From contig OY747702.1 of the NCBI GenBank assembly GCA_963556495.2, forward strand, positions 39,097,180-39,161,179: a DNA stretch of 64,000 bases, written 5' to 3'. Made by a program: the position numbers and the translations under genes. Every line of letters starts with the position of its first letter. The first letter of the stretch is position 1. This document shows, one piece after another, positions 35,514 to 47,500 of this stretch. A model generated the notes under the pieces. That model saw only the letters and a list, made by a program, of their open reading frames with translations, made no database searches and was not told where the DNA came from. Source of the DNA: Valencia hispanica (taxonomy: Eukaryota; Chordata; Actinopteri; Cyprinodontiformes; Valenciidae).

Positions 35514-36321
35514 ATGTGATTTCTGTTCGTTCTGATGAAAAGTTTCCTATTGAAACATAGAAGTCCCCGTTCTTTAGGTAAGACTTGAACCAGCCAAGTA
35601 CTGTACCAGAGAGTCCGACCCAGCTCTCCAGTCGTTCCAATAAAATATCATGATCAACAGTGTCAAATTCTGCACTGAGGTCCAACAGAACCAGCACTGT
35701 GGTTCTTCCACAGTCTGTATTTATGCAGATGTCATTAAGTACTTTGACGAGGACAGTCTCGGTGCTGTGGTGAGCGCGGAAACCAGACTGAAAAACATCA
35801 AAACGGTTTGTCATTGTTATGAAGCCATTTAACTGCTGAAACACAGCTTTTTCAATAATCTTACTGATGAATGGAAGATTAGAGATTGGCCTGTAGTTCT
35901 GCATTAACGTGTTGTCCAGATTTTTCTTCTTTAGCAGTGGTTTAATAACTGCTGTTTTTAAAGCATGAGGGAAGACACCTGATAGCAGTGATGAGTTCAC
36001 TATTTGAACAAGATCAGAACCAATAACAGGAAGAACTTTCTTTAGAAAAGCTGTGGGTAGGATATCAAGATAGCAGGAGGAGGAGCTTAATTGGATAATG
36101 ATTTTTTCAAGGCTGTTCTGGTTTAATTCGTGGAATTCAGACATTTTCTCTACATTGTTGTTGATTGGGGATGGCACTGGTTGTGGGTTTGATATTGAGG
36201 TACAGATTGACCCTCTAATTGTTAGAATATTTTCAGTCAAAAAGCTGGCAAATTCATTGTAGGCCCTGGTAGAATTTAGTTCAGGGGCTACTGTCACTAA
36301 AGGATTAGTTAGTCTTTCCAC
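35476..36321 (-). pseudogene. LINE family A ORF2, palm region
   Basis: A 281-codon frame carrying the RT blocks TAVIKPLLKKKNLD, QNYRPISNLPFISKIIEKAV, FRAHHSTETVLVKVLND and VLLDLSAEFDTVDHDILL with the first catalytic aspartate, then WFKSYLKNG and TCGVPH. It ends just after CGVP, where QGSILGPLLF would follow in other family members. The part with the catalytic YADD aspartates is deleted, so the enzyme cannot be active. Confidence 0.85.
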
Positions 36322-36858
36322 TGTTGCAAATAGAGTCCGTGCATTAATGTTTCTGTTGATGATTTCAGAAAAGAACGATTCCCTAGCATCTTTTATAGTT
36401 AGCTGATATCTATTCAGTCTCTCTTGTTAGATCTCACAGTGAACCTGGAGTCGAGTTTTCCGCCATTTTCTCTCGGCTCGTCGACACTCTCTTTTTACAC
36501 TACGTACCAGTGGATTTCTTGTCCACGGAGACTTTTTTCTACCTGAGACTACTTTCACTTTAGTTGGAGCAATGGAATCCATGATGTCTGAGATTTTTCG
36601 CAAGGAAATTATCTACCAACTTATTTACTGAGTTTGGGTTGGGAGATGAGGGGGATGTGGTGGAAGGATAAATACGTTTAAAGGTTTATACTGAACTGTC
36701 CCCTAGAAAACGCTTTTTATAGTGGTCTTACTGTGGCTGGATAATTTAGCAGAGATGGTACTTTCAAAGAAAATACAGAAATGGTCAGATAATGCAATAT
36801 TAATTACAGAGATGTCGGAAATATTTAAACCTTTGCTGATAATTAAGTCCAGAGTGTG

Positions 36859-37119
36859 TCATTTATTGTGTGTTGGTTGTTTGACATGCTGGATCAGTCC
36901 GAAGTTGTGGAGAGTATCATCTAATGTTTTTGCTTGTCTATCTTGGGGGTTGTCGGTATGGATGTTAAAGTCCCCCACGATGATTAGTTGGTCATAGTCG
37001 ATACATATTACAGAAAGAAGGTCATTGAAATCATTAAAGAAGTTAGAGCTAAGTTTTGGTGGTTTATATAAACTTAGAAATAACGCTTTGTTAGGCTCAT
37101 TTAAGAGAATATTGCACAT
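36859..37119 (-). pseudogene. LINE family A endonuclease fragment
   Basis: An 86-codon frame with LSLYKPPKLSSNFFNDF and LIIVGDFNIHTDNPQDRQAK, the middle of an APE-type endonuclease including the GDFN signature. The N-terminal and histidine-containing parts fall in other frames or are lost. Confidence 0.75.
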
Positions 37120-38331
37120 CTCTAATTATGTAAACAGCTGCATTTTAGCTCAGCTACAGCCAGGGCACAGACTAGCTCCAAAATTGCACTGCATCTGTAT
37201 ACGTGAGGGGGTATTATTTAAAATGGTCCACGCTTGGCACTGACCCAAGCAGAACCGGCTGCAGATGGTGACAGCCGACATCACTCTCTCCCGTTGCTGA
37301 ACAAAGTATTGTCAGACAAAGACTGTCATCTGTGCAAACTGAGATTAAAGCTAGTGAAGATTCTAACATGTATGATGTGCAATGACCTGTGATGATATCA
37401 ATTCAATTCAATTCAGTTTATTTATATAGCGCCAATGTCATCTCAAGGCACTTAACAAGAAGTAATTTCAATACATTTATACAAACATTCCAATCAGTTT
37501 AAAAGTTTCCTATTTAAGGAATCCCAACAGATTGCATCAGTCATTGGCGTGAGGTTGGGCAGACTTTCCAACCACAGCAATCCTTCAGCAATCCCTCATA
37601 CTGTACAAGGATGTAGCGACGGTGGAGAGGAAAAATTCCCCTTTAACAGGAAGAAACCTCCAACAGAACCAGGTTCAGTAGGAGCGGCCATCTGCCACGA
37701 CTGTCTGGGGGTTTGAGAAGACAGAGCAGAGACACAGAAGGAACAGAAGATCTGATATAAGAGAACTTTCTATGTTACAGAAAGTAAGAACTTGATAACA
37801 GGACACAGTGGATGTTCAGTTACTGGGAGCATCATCCCAGTCGATGCCCACCGTCCAACAGGGCATTCCAGCCAAGCAGGATACCAGACCAGGTATATCT
37901 TCTATGGAGAGAAAAACACTGAGAGAACACAAAGTTAACAGTCGAAATAACAGAATGTACTGTAATACAACTGGGGAGTAGTAGTAGAAAAGGAAGTAGC
38001 AGAGTGAAGGAAATTGGTAAGTCTGTCCTCCAGCAGTCTAAGCCTATAGCAGCATAACTACAGAGCTAGCTCAGGATGACCTAAGCCACTCTAACTATAA
38101 GCTTTATCAAAAAGGAAAGTTTTAAGCCTGGCCTTAAAAGTAAACAGAGTGTCTGCCTCACGGACTAAAACTGGGAGCTGGTTCCACAGGAAAGGAGCCT
38201 GATAACTAAAAGATCTGCCTCCCATTCTACTTTTAGAAATCCTAGGAACTACAACTACAAACAATTAGATCTCTGATGTATGATGGAGCTTGATTATTAA
38301 GGGCTTTGTATGTAAGAAGAAGGATCTTAAA

Positions 38332-38973
38332 TTATATTCTGGATTTAACAGGGAGCCAATGAAGGGAAGCTAAAACAGGAGACATGTGATCTCTCTTTTT
38401 AATATTCATCAGAACTCTTGCTGTCGCATTTTGGATCAACTGAAGGCTTTTAATGGCATTTTGTGGACTTCCTGATAGTAAATAATTATAGTAGTCCAGC
38501 CTTGAGGTAACAAATGCATGGACTAGTTTCTCAGCATCACTCCTGGACAGGATGTTTCTAATTTTAGCAATATTCTGGAGGTGAAAGAAAGAAATCCTAG
38601 AAACCTGTTTAATATGGGATTTAAATGTCAAGTCTCGGTCAAAAATAACGGCGAGGTTCTTTACGTTATTACTGGGGGCCCATTTAATGCCATCCAGATG
38701 AAGTGATTGACTAATCAGTTTCTGTTTAAGAACTTCTGGTCCAAAGACAGCAACTTCTGTTTTGTCAGAATTTAAAAGCAAAAAGTTTAGGGTCATCCAT
38801 GTTTTTATGTCTTCCAGACATGCCTGTAATCTACCTAACTGACTGGGTTCATCAGGATTTATGGATAAATATAGTTGTGTATCATCTGCATAGCTGTGGA
38901 AATTTATCCCATGCTGTCTAATGATTCTACCAATTGGGAGCATATATATGGTGAACAGCATTGGTCCAAGCAC
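38332..38973 (-). pseudogene. LINE family B ORF2, YADD box to thumb
   Basis: A 213-codon frame beginning in the PQGSVLGP block and reading LFTIYMLPIGRIIRQHGINF, HSYADDTQLYLSINPDEPSQ with the catalytic aspartates intact, then LLNSDKTEVAVFGPE, FDRDLTFKSHIKQVS, AFVTSRLDYYNYLLSG and LASLHWLPVKSRI. The stop after SRI is premature: matching text (YKALNNQAPSYIRDLI) continues in the next 60 codons. Confidence 0.88.
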
Positions 38974-39018
38974 AGAACCCTGTGGAACTCCACAAGTAAC
39001 CCTTGAGAGTGAAGAAGA

Positions 39019-39380
39019 TTACTCATTTGGATGAACAAACTGGAATCTGTCAGACAAATATGATTTAAACCAGCCTATTGCTGTTCCTTTGATCCCTGCA
39101 ACATGTTCAAGACTTTCTAAGAGAACATTATGATCGACTGTGTCAAAAGCAGCACTGAGATCTAACAAAACCAGAACAGACACAAGTCCATTATCTGAGG
39201 CCATGAGAATTTCATTAGTACCTTCACTAGTGCTGTTTCAGTGCTATGATGAGCTCTAAAATCTGACTGAAACTCTTCAAACAGCTCGTTACTGTTTAGT
39301 TGCTCACAGACTTGATTAGCAACAATTTTCTCAAGGATTTTGGCTAAGAAAGGAAGGTTAGATATAGGTCTGTAATTCAC
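39019..39380 (-). pseudogene. LINE family B ORF2, fingers and first palm block
   Basis: Two overlapping frames, 39162-39380 with MNYRPISNLPFLAKILEKIV and FRAHHSTETALVKVL, and 39019-39204 with VLVLLDLSAAFDTVDHNVLL holding the first catalytic aspartate. A frameshift near 39200 separates them, and a second break before 38973 separates them from the YADD frame. Confidence 0.85.
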
Positions 39381-39905
39381 TAAGTCATCTTGATCAAGGG
39401 AAGGTTTCTTGAGTAAAGGTTTAATTACAGCTATTTCAAATTATTGTGGTACGTATCCGTTTACTAAGGATAGATTCATCATATCCAAAATGGGGCCAGG
39501 AACCAAATGGAACACTTCTTGAAATAATTTGGTTGGAATTGGGTCCAACATACAAGTTGAAGGTTTAGATGAGGCTAATATTTTTTATAATTCCAAAAGC
39601 TCGACTGAATCAAAACAGCCTAAGCAAAAATGAGGTTCTACAGTTATTTCCGATGCTGCCTCATTTACTGAGGAAGAAGTAATCATGTTTGGGAGGATGC
39701 CAATGATTTTATTTTTAATAGAATTAATTTTATTTATGAAGAATCCCATAAAATAATCACTGCTAAGAGCTGGGGGAATAGTTGGCTCAACAGAGCTATG
39801 ACTCTGTATAAGTTTGGCAACTGTACTAAAAAGAAACCTAGGATTGTTTTTATTCGCCTCTATTAATGATGAAAAATATGCTGTTCTAGCTTGTCGAAGG
39901 GTCTT

Positions 39906-40020
39906 TTTATACAGCAGTCAGTCCCAATCAGCTGACATTGCAAGTGAGCTATAGCCTCCTGTTGTGTTTTTTGGGCTAGGCTCTGGGCCCTTGGTTTCTC
40001 TCATCGGGGCCACATATCCT
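39906..40020. other. Spacer between LINE B and a solo LTR
   Basis: Short stretch with no recognised feature. Confidence 0.5.
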
Positions 40021-40604
40021 GTTTTTGTCATGATGTTAGGTGTTTGTGTTGAGTTTCAGTTATTTTATTTCCTTATTCAGTTCACCTTATCATTTTAATT
40101 TATTCCTTGGTGTTAGATTTTGTTAAATTTTACTTTAGATTCAAAATCTTACTTATTCTGGGCTTTGTCTTCCTTCTATATGTTCACTTCCTATCTTTAG
40201 ACATTCTAACCTTTTGTGTCCTTGTTTAATCTTTTATTTGCTTTTTCCTCTTCAGTGTAGTTCTCTGTTTTTTTCTTGGCCTCCCTCTCTTTTTCCTTGC
40301 CATTCTGCCTCCCTTCCCAGTTACTGATTGTTTCCACCTGCTCTCTTCATCTCACCTGCAACTGTTTATCCCTAATTCGTCATCAGCCTTCTCCCTGCCA
40401 CTCTCACACCTCCTCAGTAGAAATAAGCACCTCTTTGTCAGTCACAACTCGCTGGTTTGTTGTCAAAGATTTCTGTTTCCCTGTTTCTGCATTTTTCTGG
40501 TACTCCTGAGTTTCTGTAAGTTCCTTGTTTCATTTGTTTAATTAAATCACTGTTTTTACTTTGCTGCATTTGGGTCCTTAATCCACTAAAAACAGGACAG
40601 TTTT
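40021..40604 (+). mobile_element. Solo LTR, 574 bp, plus strand
   Basis: LTR at 40026-40599 starting TGTCATGATG and ending AAACAGGACA, flanked by perfect 5-bp duplications GTTTT (40021-40025 and 40600-40604). A likely polyadenylation signal ATTAAA is at 40541-40546 and the phrase GCATTTGGGTCCTTA near the end is Ty3-like. The inverted ends are imperfect. No internal coding region is present. Confidence 0.8.
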
Positions 40605-40879
40605 ATGGAGCTTTACACATTAAAGGTATTTTAATCACTGGCCTCTGAATATTCGGACATCTTCCCAGAGGCAGGTTTCCATAGGGGATGCTTCTACCAG
40701 AAGCTAAAGGTACAGACAACACAATCGGGCCAAACTGTTATTTCTTCTAGCTTTTACCATTGACCAAAATATATGGATTCTGTCCAAAAGAAATAGAAAT
40801 GTCTAAGCTTTCCTCCAAATGGTGCTGTGCCAAAGAGATAAAGTGAAGAACTCTTCTACATTTCAAGGAGTCAAGGACA
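40605..40879. other. No recognised feature
   Basis: Short spacer. It may contain further decayed L1-like text, but I cannot read a frame. Confidence 0.4.
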
Positions 40880-41670
40880 GGGTTAACTGGCAATTTATGT
40901 TTGCTACCTTGCATGTATTTGGGTATGCATCTTTGGCATGGTAAAGACTGCTATTGCTCACCCAATGACAGTGCGAAAACAAATAACTGGGCTTCAATCT
41001 TGAAAGAAGCACCTTGACAGTGTCGTCCACTCTCACCCTCACTGCTTACTGCATCTGTTGAGCCACTGGCAGCTGCAGTACATCCAACCAAAATTGTTCA
41101 TTGAATTCAAACAGATAATAGAACACACATTGGTTTATATGTTGATGATTTGCCCATTCTTGAAAACACAATCCTCTCTCTTATAGAGACAATAAGAGTC
41201 ACAAATACATTTTAAACAACTTCAAACTCTGTATCACTTGGAACAAATTGGAACAAAGGCTGTTCTCATCTCCTATAACATTCATCTCATTCCAATTATT
41301 CTTTTATAGATTGGGAATAAAAGATAACCTGGGCATCAACATTTTTAACAGGCAGAATGAGCGGACAAATAAATTATATTCCATTATTCAAATTAATAGA
41401 ATACAACATCGCAGTGTGGAGAACTTTCCCTCTCTCACTCATGAAAAGAGTGTCCGCAATAAAAATAATGATCCAACCCAAAATATACTATCTAAAGGAT
41501 TATCCTAGCTAAACACCAGACTTGGTTCAAAAGCTTACATTTTATAATGCAAATTATTTTTAAACCTCCATGCAAAAGTTAAATTTTTCATAAGGCTTTA
41601 CAGAAACTAAATCCATTCAACATGGTTCAAAGGACGTTTGTAGGTAACTTTTACATTAATGGTGACATTG
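40880..41670 (+). mobile_element. L1/Tx1-like LINE relic
   Basis: Decayed reverse transcriptase of the L1/Tx1 type, distinct from families A to C. In shifting frames I read SVEPLAAAVHP (compare TIEPLAAAIR) near 41055, LYVDDLPILENTILSLIETI at about 41132-41190 with the catalytic DD kept, and WRTFPLSLMKRVSAIKIMIQ near 41418-41477, a block typical of this clade. Stops and frameshifts are frequent. The ends could not be located. Confidence 0.7.
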
Positions 41671-44600
41671 GTGAGGAATAGTAAGTTTTATTAAACACTT
41701 GGTTTGCTGACCACAGATTAATTCTGGCGTTTATTAAACAATCTTTTTAATTCTCCCAGATTATGAAGACCATGTTCCGTTTTTTTATGCCTCAGACTTA
41801 TTACTTACAGGAAAGCTCTTGTTTTACTTCTTTTTTTTTACTTTATGAAGTGACTTTAAGCTCATTTTCTGCATTAGTGCACAGAGATCTTAGAATTCGA
41901 TTACCATATCAGCTTTCCAGGTTGGATTACTATCTTGTCTGTGTTTCAGGTCCAATCAGACCGTCTTTTATAAATGTAGGTTTCAAGCAGAGTGACTGCC
42001 AAGTTTCTACCTAGAAAACATTTTCTTTTGATAAATCAAATCTGTTTTAAGTTTTATCTCATTGTTTTCTCACAGTTTTTACTTGGGTCCTTTTGTTTCC
42101 TCAGTTTAAGTGTTGCCATGTAAGGAGTCTCTGCAGAACAGTTAAAAGCAGTTTGTAGTCAGCAGTAGTCATTCTTGTTGGGAATTGAAACTAACTGATC
42201 TCCTACACTGTGAGTTCCTTTAAATGAATCAGCCTGCTCCTTTAATCTTTTTTTACACACCTCATTTGGATTATCTCCCTCCCTGGTTTAAGGTGATAAA
42301 TAGCCCACAATTTTATTCCAAAGTCCTTCTTTGTGCACCTTTTAAATGAAAATTAATAACAGCCAGGTTAATGGAAAGATTAATGAATCCAAAGCTTAAA
42401 CCCTGCGAGTTTACATAATGCATATGTATACAGAAAACACATTGAATTGCACAAAGCAGAGCATTTTACAGCACAGAGGGGGAGAACTGTCTGAGCACCG
42501 TATCTCCACTGCCTCCTATCAGCCAAGCTTTATCAGTTGTAAGGCTCCGGTGGAATTAGCATATCTACTCAGCACAGAGAGCAATATGAAAATTAGCCCA
42601 CTTTTGAAATGAGAATTTATGCATTTTTAAGTAAATGTAGTTTGCATGAGGCTGACTCAGTGCTTTCTTTAAATTTTCCTGTAGTAAATGTACTTCTTAC
42701 CCATACATTATTTTAAGAGAGAGCTTCTTTAACTGTAAGCTTCTCCAATCCTTATTTAGTGAGGTTAAAACCCCACAATGCCAAAGCCTGAATCTGACTG
42801 AACCGATTTATTGTTTCAGAGGTCTAGCTTCACATTTACAAATGATTTTTATTTTAGAACCTGCAAAAAGACAGAGGCTTTGAGTGAATAAACAGTGTTG
42901 AAATGATAAGCTACACTGAATTTTAAATTGTGCCTAAATTTTCAGTCTCAAAATTTTACTTGGTTGGGGAAGGCTTCTTAGTGTTTCTGTGATTCTGGTT
43001 TGGTCAATGTGAGTCTCAGAACTCAGTTGCCTTGGGAGCTGGCAGCTTGCAGTCATCACGAGTCCCAAGAAATGTGCCAACCACATAAAATTAGACATAA
43101 GAAACATAGATTCTACTACATTTTTCCAACACATTCTTTAGACTACAGACTTAACAATGTAAACAATCTTTACAGATAAACTGTCTAATGTCTGGAGTTG
43201 ATTTTACATTGAGTGCTCTTGACATGTAACAATTATATTGAATAAAAAGATTAGTTAACAAATTATAGATTATTTGAAGCCTTTTCTAAAAAAAATTATA
43301 TCAGCAAACGAAGATAGCCTACTCTGGCATATACTTTAAGAACAACACTTAAGTTATAAAGAAAATTAATATTTTAAAGATGGCTCTTTGAGGTTGTTTT
43401 GGATATAATAGGTCACATCTGGGCTGTTCGTGTAATCTACAAGAGTGAAACTTTACATTGTCGGTTCTCTGGTGGGCAAAAAATAATAAAGCACATTTCA
43501 AGCATATTCAAATGATGAAACTACATTTCAGTTTTATGCAGTGAGTTCTATTTGCATTTACATCATTGTTCAGTATGATCAGATGCAGGTCAAATTATTG
43601 GAAACAGCATTTAACGATTTCACATTATTACAAATGAATTACATTGTGTTCGGCCAAATCCATCCATCCATGGAATAGTAAAATAAATTATATTGAATGT
43701 GCTAATAAATAATTATGTTAACATTTATTAAATTCCAATTTCAAGATTCCCACATTTAAATGTTTAATACATTATTGGCACATTTAAATCACTACTGTCC
43801 ATTTTATTTATTGCATGTATCCACAATTTGAAGTGATTAAATATATTAAAAAAAACAATTTAACAAGTTTTTCATTTAATAGATTGTTGCACGTTGTTTT
43901 CTTGTATTAAATTTTGTTATTAAAGTTGTTTTCAAATGTATTAAAATATTACATTTTCCTGTGCCATCATTATACTTCTTCAACATTTATGTAAATTATG
44001 ATATATGTTTTGAAGCAGGCATTTTTGCATAGCTCTGCATTTTACACGCATGGTTAATAAAATCTCACACTCATCCTTTGATCATCACACTCTAGTCTTT
44101 ATCCCATTTAGTTAAAATGTGCTTTTGGAATCAAACGAATTACCAGGTTAGAGAAGCCCATTAGTGACACATTATAATAAAAGAAATATGTTCAAGGCCT
44201 TCCGTATGTAACACCTGAAAGTGAGCAGCAGGAATTTGAAATGAATGCAGAGGCTCAGCAGCATGAAGAGAGCCAGAACTGAGCTGCTGCAGAGTGTTTA
44301 TCAGACAGCCTGCTTTCCTGGAGGCTGTGCGAGTTTCCTGGGATTCTCTGAACAGACTTTGAGATATGACAAGTGGGGGATCTCCTCTGGAAAGTGAGAG
44401 CAGACAGAAGCTGAATAGTTAAAATGTGGATTAGAGGAAGAACATGCAGCTGTACCAATATGACCAACTGGTTTGGCTTTGTCTGCGGTGAATCTTAGTG
44501 CAGCTTTGACTGGACTTTGGCTAGGTGGATCCTCTGTAGCCCAGTCGTCTTGGTTCATGTGTTCATGTCTCTACAGTTTCAGGTTTGACCTGTGGGAGCA

Positions 44601-44713
44601 TTCAATTAGAGCAACAGACTGGTTCTATCAATCATGCACAGTTGTTTGAAAGTTTTCCAGGTCTTACAGAGTTTGATTTACTGTTCTGGCTTCCAAGATA
44701 TTTTTTTTATATA
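41671..44713. other. No recognised feature
   Basis: About 3 kb of AT-rich DNA, extremely so at 43250-44000. Open frames under 90 codons show no domain. The segment at 44220-44580 is less AT-rich but I see no gene. Confidence 0.55.
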
Positions 44714-46183
44714 CACTCAACAAAAATATAAATGCAACACCTTTGTTTCTGCTCCCGTTTTTCATGAGATGGACTTAAAGATCTAAAATTCATTCCAGAT
44801 ACACAATATTACCATTTCTCTCAAACATTGTTCACAAATCAGTCTAAATGTGTGATAGTGAGCACTTCTGCTTTGCTGAGATAATCCATCCCACCTCACA
44901 GGTGTGCCACATCCAGATGCTGATCTGACATCATGATTAGTGCACAGGTGTACCTTATACTGCCCACAATAAAAGGCCACCCTGGAATGTGCAGTTTTTT
45001 GCTTTATTGGGGGTCTGGGGACTCAGAACCGGTCAGTATCTGGTGTGACCACCATTTGCCTCATGCAGTGCAACACATCTTCTTTGCATAGAGTTGATCA
45101 GATTGTCAATTGTGGCCTGTTGAATGTTGGTCCACTCCTCTTCAATGGCTGTGTGAAGTTGTTGGATATTAGTGGGAACTGGTACACGCTGTCGTATACG
45201 CGGTCAAGCACATCCCAAACATGCTCAATGGGTGACATGTCCGGTGAGTATGCTGGCCATGCAAGAACTGGGACATTTTCAGCTTCCAAGAATTGTGTAC
45301 AGATCCTTGCAACATGGGGCCGTGCATTACCTTGCTGAAACATGAGGTGATGTTCATGGATGTATGGCACAACAATGGGCCTCAGGATCTCATCACGGTA
45401 TCTCTGTGCATTCAAAATGCCATCAAAAAAATGCACCTGTGTTCTTCGTCCATAACAGATGCCTGCCCATACCATAACCCCACCACCACCATGGGCCACT
45501 CGATCCACAAAATTGAGATCAGCAAAGCGCTCACCCACACGACGCCACACACGCTGTGTGTGTCGAATGTGAGCATTTGCCCACTCAAGTCTGTTACAGC
45601 GACAAGCTGGAGTCAGGTCAAGACCCCGATGAGGTCGACGAGCATGCAGTTGAGCTTCACAGAGACGGTTTCTGACAGTTTGTGCAGAAATTGTTTGGTT
45701 ATGCAAACCAATTGTTTCAGCAGCTGTCTGAGTGGCTGGTCTCAGACGATCTTGGAGGTGAACCTACTGGATGTGGAGGTCCTGGGCTGGTGTGGTTACA
45801 CGTGGTCTGCGGTTGTGAGGCCGGTTGGATGTACTGCCATATTCTCTGAAACGCCTTTGGAGACGGCTTATGGTGGAGAAATGAACATTCAATGCACGAG
45901 CAAAATATCTGGTTGACATTCCTGCTGTCAGCATGCCAATTGCATGCTCCCTCAATGCTTGTGGCATCTGTGGCATTTTGCTGTGAGACAAAACTGCACA
46001 TTCCAGGGTGGCCTTTTATTGTGGGCAGTATAAGGTACACCTGTGCACTAATCATGATGTCAGATCAGCATCTTGATGTGGCACACCTGTGAGGTGGGAT
46101 AGATTATCTCAGCAAAGCAGAAGTGCTCACTATCACACATTTAGATTGATTTGTGAACAATGTTTGAGAGAAATGGTAATATG
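44714..46183 (-). mobile_element. Tc1-like transposon with about 195-bp inverted repeats, right end truncated
   Basis: The left end begins at a TA with CACTCAACAAAAATATAAAT. The segment 44806-44998 is repeated inverted at 45990-46183 with about three mismatches. The right copy stops there, missing the outermost 90 bp present on the left. Transposase text fills 45033-45991 on the minus strand. High arm identity suggests a fairly recent element, or recent gene conversion between the arms. Confidence 0.9.
45033..45991 (-). pseudogene. Tc1-like transposase, broken
   Basis: The N-terminal frame (45764-45991) has the helix-turn-helix text ALREHAIGMLTAGMSTRYFA and VHFSTISRLQRRFREYG. The C-terminal frame (45098-45706) gives TVRNRLCEAQLHARRPHRG, VWRRVGERFADLNFVDRVAH, GGGGVMVWAGICYG and AYSPDMSPIEHVWDVLDRV. 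The segment with the first catalytic aspartate (SDESRF in relatives) is deleted between HIRHTQ and RVWRRV. The second catalytic position reads QQGNARPH, glycine in place of aspartate. After DRVYDS a frameshift moves the true C-terminus (EEEWTNIQQ, GGHTRY, stop at 45033) to another frame. It cannot be active. Confidence 0.9.
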
Positions 46184-46496
46184 GTTTGTAAGTAATATCA
46201 ATAACTTGTGACACATTTTTTAAATATAAAATATACGAGTTTGGCATTTATCTGGTAGATGGTATATTTTCTGAACTCCCTGTTATGTTTTACCAGAATA
46301 CTTTACATTAACCAGCTAACCAACCATGGAGCATATCAGCTGTACATGGAAACAACTGAAGGTCTCTCTTCTCCTGGGATGATCAGTCAATATTTTACTC
46401 TTGATGGTTGGGCTGACTACAGTAATGTAGCTGTAAGAAATGGTATTCAGATGACATAATAGTCGGTGAGACCATTGAAACTCAAGTTTTTTTTTA
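46184..46496. other. No recognised feature
   Basis: AT-rich spacer of about 310 bp. No repeat or gene is recognised. Confidence 0.6.
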
Positions 46497-46936
46497 TATT
46501 ATTTTATTTTTTAATAACTTTTTGTTTGCTGTTACATCAGTGGTCCTTGGCATAAACCATGTTGTCTTAGTCCCTCAATGTTCGGAGTTCCTCCTTACCT
46601 TGAAACCAACACAAAAGTTGTTGGTGGTTTCTGCTTGGTAAGGAGAAAACTTCCCTTGCACCCACTTTATCATTTTCCATTTTTTAATGTGGTGACAATG
46701 AGTGGCTACACATCCAGTTGCCTTATCTTTCAAATCCTTAACCAAGGGTAGTTACAATTTGTAGTGGACATTTCCAAAATCCAGTGTCTCCCTCCCCATG
46801 CATACTACTGAGCTAACATATTTTGTTCTCTGTGGCAGACATTTATGCTTTACATGAAACCAAGTTGTATCGGTGATGTTTTGGAAACCACTTGTTTCTC
46901 TGTGTCCATCAATGACAGAAAATGTTTGTGTTTTGC
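46497..46936. repeat. Unclassified 440-bp direct repeat, copy 1
   Basis: Nearly the same sequence is at 50887-51322 in the same orientation. Shared text runs from TTTTTAATAACTTTTTGTTT to CAGAAAATGTTTGTGTTT with scattered substitutions and small indels, roughly 95% identical by eye. No terminal inverted repeats, target duplication or coding frame is recognised. Confidence 0.85.
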
Positions 46937-47179
46937 GCAAAGCCAGTTGGATCAAGCAACTTTTTTCCTCAAATGTAACTTTTGTATGAGTATCAGATTT
47001 TATGGAGCTAACCTTAAATTCATATTTAAATTAAGTGTTAATTTATTCTAGATTTCCCTCTAATCCACTTGAGACCAGAGCACAACCTCAAATATATATA
47101 TACAAACTTAATATAACGTTAAAGTTGCACCATCACAAAACTGATTTATTTATTTTTCGTCATCAACAGCTTTGAGGCC

Positions 47180-47500
47180 TCATTCTGTCAGGAGATTTGA
47201 CTTCCACTGCCGTCATAACGCCACCACCACCATGCTTGATAGTTCTGGTAAGGTTGGAATCTTCAAAACATATTTCTTTTCATTGTGGAAAAGAGCTGAA
47301 GTTTTGCTCTGTCTGACCATAAAACCCTTTGCTTGTCCATGTGTGCAGATTTGAATTTTAGTCAAGCTTAAAGATGTTGACTTCAAGGTTGAGGCTTCTT
47401 TCTGAGTTTGCACGCCTGAGTCCATGTTGACCTGAAACTGGTTGCAGTATGACACTGGTGGACCAGCAACTTCCAGTCAATGGCATATCTGATTCTTGGT
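47180..47500 (-). mobile_element. Tc1-like transposase relic
   Basis: On the minus strand I read TKIQICTHGQAKGFMVRQSK, then the DNA GTTTTATGGTCAGACAGAGC, which resembles the VLWSDETK block, and CACAATGAAAAGAAATATGT, which resembles the GHNEKRYV block. It is followed by AAGCATGGTGGTGGTGGCGT, resembling the VKHGGGSIM block. Some intervening text is missing and the frame is broken. Confidence 0.6.

Larger units (their letters stand above)
34525..37240 (-). mobile_element. LINE family A, nearly endonuclease to 3' tail
   Basis: Minus-strand jockey-superfamily LINE. Endonuclease text (QLIIVGDFNIHTDNP) is open at 36859-37119. The reverse transcriptase is in two long frames: 35476-36321 (281 codons) and 34725-35513 (262 codons). 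The 3' tail is AAATAAAATTGCCTTGCCTT with a TTGCC repeat at 34525-34550. Sequence between the endonuclease and the RT frame has stops. A shorter copy of the same family lies at 55915-56247 plus 57683-57790. Confidence 0.9.
37398..39905 (-). mobile_element. LINE family B, reverse transcriptase and 3' UTR
   Basis: Minus-strand jockey-superfamily LINE. The tail ATAAATAAACTGAATTGAAT is at 37398-37425. A 3' UTR of about 0.7 kb follows, with text shared with 8260-8820. RT coding similarity runs from about 38110 to 39905 in several frames. Upstream linker text (EANKNNPRFLFSTVAKL) is readable near 39845-39890. The endonuclease is absent, so the copy is 5'-truncated near 39905. Confidence 0.9.

Noticed and set aside
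45293..45916. 207-codon plus-strand frame
   Set aside because: It is the antisense shadow of the Tc1-like transposase.
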